From contig JADLSH010000114.1 of the NCBI GenBank assembly GCA_016169945.1, positions 558,001 through 622,000 of the forward strand: a stretch of DNA of 64,000 nt. Reading direction: 5' to 3'. The stretch is from Trachythela sp. YZ-2020 (lineage: Eukaryota; Cnidaria; Anthozoa; Malacalcyonacea; Clavulariidae). Below the pieces are notes generated by a model. It made no database searches and was not told the origin of the DNA. It saw only the letters and a list, made by a program, of their open reading frames with translations. Positions within the stretch are counted from its first letter, which is position 1; every line of letters starts with the position of its first letter. The position numbers and the translations under genes are program-made. Of this stretch, positions 22,581 through 33,737 are shown piece by piece.

Positions 22581-24657
22581 GCTGGAATCAGCCATCACTC
22601 CTTCCAATGGCGACAGTCGAATGAATATTGATTATAAGGCGGCCGCGCGTGTGTATATTATGCTTTAGGACTGGAAACGTGTTATGATTGTAATATGAGT
22701 AGGCTACTCATAACAAACTCACCGCACATGCGCAGAATCGACTGTAACCTACCTTTAATCTATGTAGTTTTAGGCCTTTTATTTAACAATTCGTTAATAG
22801 CTTGCCAACTTTCTTTGCTATTTTTGGCATTACTTAACTTTGTTTTAAAATATTCTTCTTTAGTCTTTTTTATAAGACTATTTAATTTGTTCTTACACTT
22901 CTTATAGGCCTTGTCATAAATTGTAGATCCTAGTTTGATCGATTGCCTTTTAAGATACTCTCTATGATAGCTCATCTGCTTTATCTGGTTTGTTAACCAG
23001 GGCAATTCATTTAACTTTACAAGCATTACAATTCAAGAAACAATAGATGCACTAAATCATATTAAATCTAAAAAATCTCCAGGGCTTGACGGAATCAGTA
23101 TAAGACTACTAAAAGATGCAACCAATATCATTGCTGGGCCATTGGTTAACATTTTCAATGTATCTCTTCAAAGGGCGATTTTCCCTGACGATTGGAAGCT
23201 AGCGAAAGTGACTCCAGTCTTTAAGGAAGGAAATAAGGCTGACTGCGGAAATTACAGGCCAATATCTGTAATTTCTGTCGTGGCTAAACTTTTTGAGAAA
23301 CTGGTATACCAACAGCTAAGATCATTTATGACATTAAATAACATTCTTGTGGAGCAACAGTCTGGTTTCCGTCCCCAACATTCTACGGAAACTACGCTTC
23401 TTAGTTCCACGAACGAATGGCTGTATAATATGGACAAAGGTTCACTTAGCGGAGTTTTATTTCTGGACCTTAAAAAAGCTTTCGATACTGTCGATCACCA
23501 CATCCTCTTATCGAAGCTTAAATTATACGGTATTAGAGGGACTAGCCTTAAATGGTTCGATTCATACCTTAAAGACAGAAGTCAAATTTGCTCTGTGAAT
23601 GGCAAGATGTCATCTGCTAGAGAAATAAGATGCGGGGTACCACAGGGCTCTAACTTGGTCCTATTCTATTTCTATTGTACATTAATGATCTTCCCAATTG
23701 CTGAGTCAACTAAAGCAAATTTATTTGCTGATGACACAAATCTTTCCTGTGAAGGGATGTCCTCACGAAATTGAGATCAAACTTAAAAGAGACATTGAGA
23801 ATGTTCACAGGTGGCTAACAGCTAATAAACTCTCCTTAAACATGAAAAAAACTGAGTTCATGATAATAGGATCAAGACATCGCCTAAATTCAATTGAAAA
23901 TAGCCCAGTACTAACATTAGGGGGAAACAATATCAAACGCGTTTCTGAAAAAATATCTCTTGGCATGATTCTAGATGAGCAATTGAAGTGGGACAAACAC
24001 AATGATGCACAATGTAAAGTAATTTTAAATAAGATCGCCCTTTTGAAAAGGGCAAGAACATTAGTCCCTTGATAAACTTTAGTAAAAATGTACAATGCCT
24101 TAGTGTGGCCACACTTCAATTATTGTTCAACAATCTGGAACGATGGGTCTTGCTCAATAATTAATAAATTATTTAAATTACAAAAGAGAGCTGCGCGTGT
24201 GATAACTGGGGACACGTACGATGTTCGTTCCACACAAATACTAAATAATCTTAATTGGCTTCCAATTGAGGAGCTTTTAAAAAAAAGAGAAGTAATAATG
24301 ACATTCAAAGCGTTGACTGGTCGATTGCCTCAATATCTTGCAGAACTTTTTGCAAAATGTCAAAATAACAGTTACAATGAAGTAATCAAACTAAATTAGC
24401 GCTCCCCAAACCTAAGACAAATTTCCTTAAAAGGAGCTGCTTCTCGTATAGAGCTACGAAGTCGTGGAACGAGCTTCCAAGTGAAACCATCGAAAATTAC
24501 AATAAGCTATCAATCTTGTCGTTTAAACGGCGATTATATAATTAGGTATAAAATTGATGTTAATAATACTGATACTTTTGTAAATAGTCTTTACTTATTT
24601 GTCTATATATATTTTGTATTTCATAGTTTAGTATATACACGGCACTTTGAAAACCAG

Positions 24658-24896
24658 GGGCCGGTTGTACGAAGCCCGTTTAGCTTAAACGGTGGATAAC
24701 TCGAAAATATAGATCAAGTTTATACATTCATCGAACAACCAAGCTAAAATATTTCAACTTGAATAGAACAATTATATTTGCAACTACGTATTAAGGGCAT
24801 AAGATTTAAGTTCAATCATTCACCAAATATGTGAAAGTGTTTTTTAATTTTGGCTTATCCACCGTTTAAGCTAAACGGGCTTCGTACAACCGGCCC
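24658..24896. mobile_element. Harbinger-type MITE
   Basis: Inverted ends begin GGGCCGGTTGTACGAAGCCC (about 42 bp in all), flanked by CAG on both sides (24655-24657, 24897-24899). It sits in the LINE 3' UTR. The ends match the Harbinger end at 7332. Confidence 0.85.
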
Positions 24897-24966
24897 CAGT
24901 ACTGTAAATACTTATCCACTAAATAGGCTACCGTGTGTAAAGATTTTTAATTAAAGATTAAAGATA

Positions 24967-25660
24967 CCATTCTGCGACAAAGTCAACACGGGTTGCCTTG
25001 TGGTAGTTTGCGAGAGATGCAAGTCGTGATAGTACCACAACAGGAGGCTTGCCGAATCGTGGAGGTATTTTGGTCATACACTGTAAAACTGCCATAGCAT
25101 CCATCACAATAGTATAGTCCAACGGAAGGCTGTAACATGCACTTTCCGTGAAATCCTCGAGCAAATGAATTAGACTTGACTTCGTAGTACCGTAGCGATA
25201 CTCAACGGACATAGACCAAGGGAATAGCTTAATACCCTTTGCGTATCGATATCTCTGCTCTTTGCAAGAAGCAAAAGCCGTGAGCGCAGATCTCGCTAAT
25301 TCTTCATGGAAACCTCTTTGCCCTTTGCTGTAGATGTGGTGACCAGTTTTAATGCTGGTGTAAAGGTTTTCAAATTTGTCTTCGCATTCTTAAAAAGATC
25401 CGCACTTTCCCCGAGGATATTTTCTTCAACAAATAAAGTAAATTTCTTGTCACCGATGGATTTTGCGTCAAGCATGTCTTGCTGAACAACGTCAGGTGCA
25501 GTACACCACTAACCATATTAGCAAGACAATCTTGCTCTACCTCGAAGGGGTTAGCAATGCTATTAATTGTACTAGAAATGACGTTTTGTACTTCTTTCTC
25601 GTGTCTTTCTGTCTGGGATCCAAGTTTTTTCGTTTTCTAAAACAAGCAAATTTAATTTTA
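24967..25660 (-). pseudogene. Target gene of the LINE, upstream part
   Basis: Reading leftward: ANPFEVEQDCLANMVSG, DMLDAKSIGDKKFTLFVEE, RSRLLLLAKSRDIDTQRVL, SLIHLLEDFTESACYSL, DYTIVMDAMAVLQCM and NYHKATRVDFVAEWY, where the LINE begins. Frame breaks near 25300 and 25480. The order matches a repeated invertebrate protein I know only by pattern. Paired acidic residues (VMDAMA, VDFV) hint at a PIN/nuclease fold, which is speculation. Confidence 0.45.
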
Positions 25661-25699
25661 ATTGTTTTCATTAACATAAAATGTACAAGAATTCTGAGG

Positions 25700-26790
25700 T
25701 AGAGATATTTCGTGTATCCTGTTTGTGTGTTAAATAGTCGCTCAAAATAGCTTTCTACGAAATATCCATAACTTATAAGTACTAAAGTACTAAAATATCC
25801 ATAACTTATAAGTACTAAAATTAACAACAAGTAGTTTATCATAATTTTAATCAATTTTCGAATCAAATTCACTTTCTTCATCACATGTACCAGCCATCAC
25901 TTGGCATTGCCTGGTAATAGTAGAACGGTATGATTGGGAAAGTATACACTGATTCACTGCTCCTTTGTTCAATGTAAAACCGATCATTCCTCCTTTTTTT
26001 AGCATCTTTGTTCGCCGTCTGTTCAATGGTCTGATCGCATGCGATGGATGAAAATTCGTACTCTATTCTGGGTTAACTCGACCAAAGGAGTGAAGGGACT
26101 GCGTTGTGCGAAATTATCTCAAAGGAAAAATATCTGATTAGCAAAAAGACTGAAAAAACACGACCATCAAAATGACATCTTACTGTACGTACGCACAGTT
26201 CCACATAATTTGGGCTCCATCTATTTATCCCTAGCTGACTAGTACATTTTTACCTGGATGTGAATGCTCCAAAGTGTTCATTTCAAGCCAATACACGGAC
26301 GCATATCATGGACCTCAGTGTTGACAAATGTAGTGACCAATCGCCTTCCCTTGTAGCTCGGATAAACTTCATCATCAATCTTATAAATGATAGGCCGGGG
26401 GGAAATTAACTCAATTTAAGTTTACATTTTTCCGACATTGGCTGCCTGAGGTGTTCATATTCGCAAGAGCCAGGACGCAGTAAAACACGGGGGAGGAGGC
26501 TATGGCGCCCCTGATGTAAGTGTGATGCGCGGACCCCTCCCATATTTTGATTTATATTCAGACATGCTTGTTTTGGCTTCTTCTTGTTAAAGGTTTTTAT
26601 AATATATATCTAATATAAAAACGTTTTTGATTGGCTGAAAAGCGTGCTCAATAACTCGATTGAGCACGCTAACAGCAGAAATTACACTTGTTTTCACGCT
26701 ATTTTTGTGTTGTTTATATACTATAAAATAATTTTTCCATGGTTTAGCATGCTCAATAGAGTTATTGAATGGAATGTTGACATGTTGTAG
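25700..26790. other. No gene seen
   Basis: AT-rich; a short direct repeat ATATCCATAACTTATAAGTACTAAA occurs twice near 25765-25820 (about 25 bp). Nothing else recognised. Confidence 0.3.
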
Positions 26791-26798
26791 TTCAGATA

Positions 26799-28373
26799 CA
26801 GTACTGCCTAGAAGTAACTTAACACTGCGGTTCCGTTGCGGTTCGTGCGGTTAGCGGCCGCGGTGGATGCGGTTCGTGCGGTTAGCGGGTGCGGTGCATG
26901 TGGTTTGCGGGTGCGATTCGTGCGGTAATCTCATCCCAAACAGAAAAACCACAGCGTCGTGTTCCGACGGTTTCCGATACAACTGTTATTATGCGGGATT
27001 TAAAGAATCGTAGGATGCGACAGCTGAATAATGCCGGTTTTGGCACAAAACGTTACAATCTTAAACTTTGAAAACATTACAGTCAAACAACTCAGACTTA
27101 GTTTTCTTACTCTACGTATAAAGAAAGTTGTAAAAAAGCAATTAAACTTTTGATAATTTAAGTCAAGTTAAGCTTTAATAGTTAAATAATGGATTTAGCT
27201 AAGATTATTTGACCTCACACATTTGTTATGGTAGTCAAATATATAAATATTTCTATTTACGCAAAGTACTTACTCTAGTGTGTCCAATGTGCATCAAATC
27301 CATCAATAATCTTTCTTGTAATAAGAAAAGCCTGTATCAAACTCGGGTATCGATCTCAGATCTCTCACTCCGCTTATATATAGCTTTCCGCACAATGTTT
27401 GCTTTGATTCATTTTGCTGGCAAATCTCGTTGAAAAATACACCGTGCATCTTCTTTCAAATATACTGACAAATTTTCGTTTAGTAATCTGCATACTGTTT
27501 ACAAGTTATCCTCCCACGTCCCGGAAATACCAAAATACTCATTAGCGCGCCGGGCAACGCCGGTGAATAGATGCGTTCAGAATAAATACAAACTTAAAGC
27601 TATCAGTATGTCACTGAGAGATTTCTGGATCGAATATTTCTTCAAGATGAGATTTTCAACGAATTTTTCCCATTGGGGACTACCTCCGAAAATATATGTG
27701 TTATTGAAAATGATATCCTCGCTTGAATAGTTAAAAGCAAATCTACAGGTATGAATATTTGCCATATATATTATCGTTGACTACTCGGAATTGTAACTCG
27801 CAGTGATATATAGAACATTTTATATTGTGATAGACAATACTCACAATTACGCTACGTATACGCTAACCCGAATAACAACTTCCGTATTTGTATTACGTGT
27901 GGCAGCCATTCTCAGCAGTGTTTATTGAACTACCGTATGTCATCGTCTGCAATACTATATAGAGTATCTACATCGCATTTTCAAGCTATACAAATTACAG
28001 TAAGCGGCGGAGATACGTACTCAATCATATATATACGCCGCTACTACGCTTGCTCCCTCAAACAAACATGATATTGTCTGTCAGTCTATTTACAAATATT
28101 TTAATTGACTGTCTATATAACAGGTATATGTCAATATGGTAAGAATTATTGCTTCAAGAGTCAGCTTACATTGTATTGTGAAACAAGCTGCATTACTTTT
28201 GCGTGTCCGTCTATATGAGAACTTTGCCGAACAGTATTCTATTGCCCAGACAGCATTCCAGAAAAAACAATTACCAAATTTATAGACCAGCGATCGCGTG
28301 GCGCCTGCGGTCAAACCGCGTGTGGCCCGCGGTTAACCGAGTATTTGTGTCAAGTTACTTCTAGGCAGTACTG
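26799..28373. mobile_element. Non-autonomous mariner-like element
   Basis: Terminal repeats CAGTACTGCCTAGAAGTAAC and inverse, with TA on both sides (26797-26798, 28374-28375). Inside the left end is a GC-rich run of GCGGTTCGTGCGGTTAGCGG-like repeats (26825-26925). No transposase frame was found in 1.5 kb. Confidence 0.7.
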
Positions 28374-28379
28374 TATAAG

Positions 28380-29380
28380 CCAGTGATTTCTCTGGGGTTC
28401 GATTTTTGGCTATTCACGAAGTGAGCAGGAATTTTTGCAAAACAGTGGTCAAAACAAATGTGTATGTTAAAACGCGAAGACGATTTTTCAAAACGAATGT
28501 CAGGTACGTTCGATTACATGTATTCAGTGAAGTTCTTGCATTCGACCAGATACTGTCGATGCAGTTAAAGTTAAACATTTTAATGCTAAACATTTTAAAG
28601 TACAGCATGCCAAGTCCTTTGGCTTTGTTGAAAAAATAGTTTTCGAAAGCTGGATCCTTTCTTTATGAAACTATATATGTTCAAATCGGCTTTTAGTTAT
28701 CTAGTACAAGAATGATTTTAAAAAGTATAACTTAGGCTGCACTTTATACTGAGCAAATATGTATTTGGCCGTGGTTAGAAAATTGTGTGGACGAAAGGAA
28801 TCACAGATTCTGTTGGGCATTTCTATTGTTCGAGACCATCCTAATTGCTTGGTCTATTGAAATAAAATGGTAAATAGGTCATACACTTGACACAACTTGT
28901 TATTGTCCTGCAATTCCACAACTACTTGTTAACAAGTTGTGAGTGACAACCTTGTAGCAACTTGATAAAATAACAACATTGTTACAACTGTCTTGTTGAC
29001 AACCTTGCTACAATAAAGCTGTTGTGAACGTACTCGTCTTGTTGAGAAGATGTGAGATCTTTACGTGTATACAACATGCGTTCTTTCAATATGTTATTTA
29101 GGTATGGATTTCAAAGTAAAAAAGTGTGGTCAGATTGGGGATATACAAATGGTGTATTCTTGCTTGTAATGGTTATTACTACTCATTTCAATCATCGTTG
29201 TCCGTTTGTTATTTGGTTATCATTCGTACTTGATCAACATGGGAGCACATGGCATACCCAAGGACCTCCTATCTTAAAATCTTTAAGGAAGGAGTTAATC
29301 CTTTGCTCGAATGATACTTCGAATGTTTGCAAGTTTTTATGTCATTGTCACGTACGCAAGTGAGAAAAAGTTTTTCAAAG
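28380..29380. other. No gene; degenerate CAACTTGT repeats
   Basis: 28895-29050 is dense in CAACTTGT/ACAAGTTG-like units. The open frame at 29052-29363 has no recognisable domain. Confidence 0.35.
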
Positions 29381-29384
29381 AAGT

Positions 29385-29745
29385 AGTTTCGGTGGCGCAA
29401 TCGTCAGAGCACGCGCCTTTCCCCTCTGATATGGTGGGTTCTAGTCCGTTGGGGACGACTTATGATAGCTATGTGCATGAAAAGAGTTAGTCAACGCTCT
29501 GCCGAAAGTCGTGGATTTTCTCCGGGTACTCCGGTTTCCTCCCACAGGGAATGTTGACAGGGTGGGTTGGGTTTAACCCCAAACTGGCCCTTCCACCGTA
29601 GCTGTACTCCGTGATGGCGAGCAAAAGGTGGCTGCCATATGCGCGCCTAGAAAGCCTTCGACTTGGTCACGTTGAGCTGTATCTTCGCAATTCAGCTTAG
29701 CTCTCAGCTGCAAGTAAGGATAATAAGCACACTCCCTTACTACTA
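29385..29745 (+). repeat. tRNA-derived SINE
   Basis: Pol III boxes: GTGGCGCAATCGT (A box) and GGTTCTAGTCC (B box). A conserved core CTCCGGGTACTCCGGTTTCC follows; the same core is found on the minus strand near 56490. The tail carries CCTTCCACCGTAGCTG and AAGGTGGCTGCC. Confidence 0.7.
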
Positions 29746-29913
29746 TAAAAATGTAATTAGGAGTTTGAGAGTATATTGATGTGACAGTCATGTCCAAAAA
29801 TTTGGCATACTCCAAAAGCTCTTTGTTAACTATACCTGTTGTAAATTTAATAAATAGAATATCAACACGAATATGCATAACTGGAAGTTACAAATATATA
29901 GATAATATCTTAA

Positions 29914-30226
29914 GGCCATGTTTAACACGAGGCAATTTTTGCTACAAATTTGCAACGCAATTTCGGACACAGAGCGATGTTAGGTAAAAAGTATATTCGC
30001 ATAGAAATTGTTAGCATGAATCTCGTTTTACTTTGCCGATATTTTTCTTACTAAGACATGACCAAAAGGCAACAAAGAAATGAATGAGAATGATAATATC
30101 GGTGGAGTGAACGCGGGCTATGTTCACTGGTTAATGTTTTTCTATTCGTAGATTTCTACATAACATGGCTCTGTGAAGAAATTGTGTCGCAAGTTGCAGC
30201 AAAAATTGCCCCGTGTAATATGGCCT
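29914..30226. mobile_element. TTAA-flanked MITE, 313 bp
   Basis: Ends GGCCATGTTTAACACG and inverse CGTGTAATATGGCC, continued by GCAATTTTTGCT, with TTAA on both sides. piggyBac or Kolobok type. Confidence 0.65.
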
Positions 30227-30254
30227 TTAATGTTTCGTGACTTCCAGCTAGCGA

Positions 30255-30577
30255 CAGGAATTGCGGCGGGCGTTCATTGGTCAATATTCTTCGTTCTTTA
30301 AATGACTAGAAAGCCAGTATATTTAGCATTTAGGACGTGCGCTGGCTACGGTTTCTTAGAGCGGCGGTTGAAATTCCGGCCAATCCCGGCCAAAACTTTT
30401 TTCTCTCACTTAAATTTTTTTCTTTCAAATATTTTTTTCCGACTTGTTTTAACCCCAAAATTGCTTTTTAGACATTTCTGGTTAGGGTTAGGTTAAGGGT
30501 TGGAGATGGGAAAGGTTTAGTTTATTAGTATTTGACCTTAACTATAGTCAGGCAAATGCCCGCCGCAATTCCTGCAA
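30255..30577. repeat. Inverted-repeat segment
   Basis: CAGGAATTGCGGCGGGC (30259) faces GCCCGCCGCAATTCCTG (about 30558). No clear target duplication. Confidence 0.45.
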
Positions 30578-30579
30578 GT

Positions 30580-31130
30580 GTTTCGTGCACGAATATATTT
30601 CTCTTTGATCATGACCCCAATCACAACCCTAACCCTGACGTGCGCGAAGCATGAGGATATTACCAATAATTACGAGATTTCTGGAATAGTATTAATTTAG
30701 AAATGTACGAATAATAAATGTGATAGTTATTTCGAATTGTAAACTCCGAGAAGTCTTTGTATAACTTGGAAAATATACCTGTTGTAAATTTACTTAATTA
30801 GAGCAGCGAAATTGCTTGTGCAAATTCCCAGAATCCCAGTGCTCAAATTCTGTTTCCAGTGTAAAAATAAGCAACTCTCCGCTCCAATTTTGACCAATTC
30901 ACAACCCGCTATTAAGGACCTTGTTAAAGACACACCCGGCCTAGAATGAAACAATTTAATGTACATTTAATTAATTTCATATGCATGAAGTAGTCTATAT
31001 TATGCATGAAGTATATCTGTGTATATTACATCTAACGTATATATATTACAACTATACTTATGTACCGACTACGATTTACAAGCTATAACTCGTAACTATT
31101 ATAAAATTAAAGTATTTGGACAATAACGTT
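30580..31130. other. No gene seen
   Basis: AT-rich with no recognisable feature apart from short repeats of ATGCATGAAGTA near 30985. Confidence 0.3.
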
Positions 31131-31500
31131 ACTTCGAACCCGCTCGGGGACTCAGAAGTATTTTCTCAGTAATAAACTTGAGAACAACTTTTACTCACTA
31201 CCAAGCTTACAAACTTACTAGACTATTAACTAACACTTACATTACCATCACGTCTGGTCATTACACAATTATAAAATCATACGCACTTAATTCAAGTACG
31301 AAGCAGACAAGTAACATCATTACTCGAACCAGATCGCGAAAATCCTCTCGCTGAGAACCTGAGTTCTCGGTGGCGCAGTTGGTTAGCGCGCTTATCTAGA
31401 AACTAAGAGGTTGCGGTTCGATCCCCGGTCGGGGAGTCAGAAGTATTTTCTGAGTAATAAAGCTTGAGAACAACTTTTTCTCATATATATATATATATAA
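31130..31500 (+). repeat. tRNA-derived SINE, one partial and one full copy
   Basis: Full copy about 31363-31500: A box TGGCGCAGTTGGT, B box GGTTCGATCCC, then AGAAGTATTTTCTGAGTAAT and an (AT)n tail. Partial copy 31138-31200 repeats the last part (CTCAGAAGTATTTTCTCAG). The tRNA-like fold is imperfect, so a SINE is more likely than a tRNA gene. Confidence 0.65.
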
Positions 31501-31559
31501 AATATTTTTAGGAAAATATATTTGTTTTTCAACTAAGAAAAAAATATATCAAACATGAC

Positions 31560-31785
31560 CACTCGTTTTTATCACTATTTATTCACAAACGTTTTCGCTA
31601 TCTAAGCTCTACATGTATTAAGTGATTACAGTGGTTAGTATGCTTACATTGTTAAAATATTACGTCATCTGCTTGTGTTGCTAATGGTCTATGATTTCAA
31701 TATATTGACGTCAATCTTCTCTAATTACCCTATTATTAGAAATTTAATATGTAAATAACAACATTAATCTATTTTGAGGTCCGGC
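31560..31785 (-). mobile_element. Penelope-like element, 3' part
   Basis: Continues on minus the Penelope copy at 36960-37440, split by the Kolobok element. Contains the hammerhead-like relic AGAGCTTAGATAGCGAAAACG near 31600. A parallel copy lies at 38.8-39.07 kb on plus. Confidence 0.55.
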
Positions 31786-32065
31786 TTAAAGGGGAAGTCA
31801 GAGTTCAGGACAACTTGGGCTCAAATGAAAGATTATATAATGCTTACCTTGCACACAAAGTCTCACAACTCCCCGTTAGATCCAAGTCGAGAAATATAGC
31901 GATAAAAGTGCTAAAATTTGCATATAACGCAGCCGCCATGATATACATCCGAGCGAACCTGCGATCACGCAGCGGTTTTGCATCGTGACGTCATTGCGCG
32001 GTATTGACTATTTGATACACACTACAGGCGAAATAAATATTTACAAAACAAGGAGAGAAAGAGAA

Positions 32066-33036
32066 ATGGATTCCTCAAATGAATCTTCAAGCGATCGTTC
32101 TGGAAGTAGTGAATCCAGTTATAGCGGAGAAGATTTTAACGTCGAAGGAGACGTAAACATGATTCAACCTTACGCGTTTGAGCCGGTTGAAACAGATTCT
32201 AGTGGCGACAATGTAGATTCAGAGGAAATGGCTTCGGAATCTACTTCAAATTCTGAAAATACCACCAGACTTCAGGACACAAACTGGTAATTATTAAGTT
32301 TACTACAATTATTTATAGTATCATAACAATCTACGTGGCGATTTATACGGATTGCCTTGTCAAAAATAGGTTAAGTTTTGTCAACAAATGACTACTGACT
32401 AGTGTCAACAGACTACAGTTAACGTTTGTATTGTATTTGTATATAAATAATTAGTGCTCTTAATACATTATTTCGATACATGATGCCGGATTTGCTTGTC
32501 ACAGCTAGCTTATACTTTTAATGAACACATTTTGGCTGAAATTGGTTAATTCAAATACTATGCAACCTATGCTAAAGTCAAACAATTAAACTCGATCATG
32601 GCTTTTTACATGTAGGTGCCTTTGGTACTCACTGCCAAATAATGGATAGGGAAGAGGAAAGTGTTTGCTGCCAGGAAATCCCAGCTTGTGTTAACATAAA
32701 CCAAGAAGCAGCATAAATTGAGCAGATTCCCGTCCCAGAATATTTAACTGATAATCCTGCATTTCAGTGTATATGTCTGAATTATTGGGCCTCATGCGGC
32801 TTGCTTGGAGCCATTACCGGCAACATTATGGTGTTAAGGCATTCGAAGGGCCTGAGCATAAAAAGCAAAGACATGTTGCTTACAGGCAGTTTGTTAGGTG
32901 GTGTTGGGATGTGTTAGGCAAAGAGATAAGAGTCCCTTTGCCATCCTGTGTGGTTAGTTGCATTCGGGCACATTTCCCACCACCAGGTTTAGAAGAGGAC
33001 TTTGTTTTTGAAGGTTTTAAATTTGCAGATGAGTAG
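32066..33036 (+). pseudogene. P2RX7_C domain passenger gene, decayed
   Basis: Exon 1 from ATG at 32066 (32066-32288) is acidic and Ser-rich (MDSSNESSSDRSGSSESS, VNMIQPYAFEP) and ends at donor TG|GTAATT just before the zinc domain (TNW). Exon 2 from about 32615 gives GTHCQIMDREEESVCC and EIPACVNINQEAA, then a TAA near 32717, IPVPEYLTDNPAFQCICLNY, a frame slip near 32790, and AWSHYRQHYGVKAFEGP, HVAYRQFVRWCW, VPLPSCVVSCIRAHFPP. The Cys pairs, AYRQ and PSC..IR signatures are those of the P2X7 C-terminal zinc domain. A nonsense codon and at least two slips make it non-functional. It reads outward from the left terminal repeat, which probably holds its promoter. Confidence 0.75.
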
Positions 33037-33039
33037 ATA

Positions 33040-33735
33040 AATATGTTGTAGGTATTTTATTCAGTTACTAAATGAAGATTTTTTACTTTTTATATATTAT
33101 TGTACTATTGTTATTTGGCTTCCTATATTTTCTGCTTGTTCTATTGTGTCATACACTATTTGTTTAATTATAATCATTTGTAATATAATTATAATGACAC
33201 TTGTCAGGAAGTAACATTACACTATCATGGTATTGTGTCTTTTATTGGCTGCATTTAACAGTTTCTTTTGTGTTCATAACAGTAAGTTTTCTTCATTCTT
33301 TAGGAGACCTTTATCCAATTGCATGCCAATTTAATAGATATTAAAATGGCAAAGTAGGGTCCATTATGGCTAAATGGTCTTACAAGATACATCGGTAGAT
33401 AGTATGCTTAACCCATTAATTAACATCCAGCATTTCCCCTTGGGTAAAATCACCTCGCATGATTAGACAAAGTAAAACAACGAAGTAGGGTACATTGCAC
33501 CTTAATGGGTTAACCTACTTAGTTTGTTTTGATTAAATCCATCTGATTGGTTTATTTTTTATCACGCTTTTGTATTCACTATAAAAGCACATGTTTTTCC
33601 CCGACCCATACTAACTTCCAGACCAAGGGCCTTGGCTCGAAACATCAAAGTTCTTATTGTATTTTTCAGGTAGTTTTATATATCATACTCAACTACTGAA
33701 TCTAACCAAATTATTCCAACATGCTTCAAGAAATT
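33040..33735. other. Spacer between convergent Kolobok genes
   Basis: AT-rich. Near 33620-33650, GACCAAGGGCCTTGGCTCGA followed by AACATC looks like a degraded Penelope hammerhead core (stem II plus GAAAC). Confidence 0.3.
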
Positions 33736-33737
33736 GC

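Larger units (their letters stand above)
18721..22754. mobile_element. Kolobok-type element 1, carrying a P2RX7_C gene
   Basis: 33-bp terminal inverted repeats start AGGTAGGTTACAGTCGATTC and have one mismatch. TTAA flanks both ends (18717-18720 and 22755-22758), the Kolobok target duplication. The flanks are one LINE segment (minus strand) that rejoins across TTAA. The plus strand carries the P2RX7_C gene and the minus strand a shrunken transposase gene. Bases 20380-20860 hold no gene. Confidence 0.85.
16905..24543 (+). pseudogene. LINE ORF2: APE endonuclease and reverse transcriptase, fragmented
   Basis: Pieces in order: 16910-16951 (FAKPKGFKL), 17435-17487 (CQLNIASLIKHYDELLIY), 17763-18570 (endonuclease: ITLNETRL, RRDRNGNGGGVAIYI, ISTWYRPP, IITGDLNCN, SLIDVIL, LGISDHSLV). 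An inverted middle follows, read on minus from about 23003 (PWLTNQIKQMSYHREYL) to 22759 and from 18716 (NINDRVITDDDKIADSFNEY) to about 18572. Direct again from about 23006: SKKSPGLDGIS, NYRPISVISVVAKLFEKLV, LDLKKAFDTVDHHIL, CGVPQGSNL, FADDTNLS (catalytic FADD). The C-terminus ends SFKRRLYN with TAG at about 24541. Domains fit the CR1/L2/Rex group. Several slips (near 23660 and 24400) add to the inversion, so it is dead. Confidence 0.85.
10460..24966 (+). mobile_element. Full-length CR1-type LINE with nested insertions
   Basis: The two halves of an older minus-strand gene flank this unit. It runs from a short 5' UTR through an esterase ORF1 and endonuclease/RT ORF2 to a 3' tail with ATTAAAGATTAAAGAT at about 24947-24962. 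Nested elements take up about 10 kb; the LINE itself is about 4.4 kb, near the normal full length. Many frame breaks show it is inactive. Confidence 0.7.

Noticed and set aside
29052..29363. 103-codon frame
   Set aside because: Hydrophobic mix without motifs, no promoter context, next to a SINE.
31363..31435. Possible true tRNA gene (A box and B box)
   Set aside because: Anticodon and acceptor stems pair poorly and a SINE-like body with (AT)n tail follows, repeated partly upstream.
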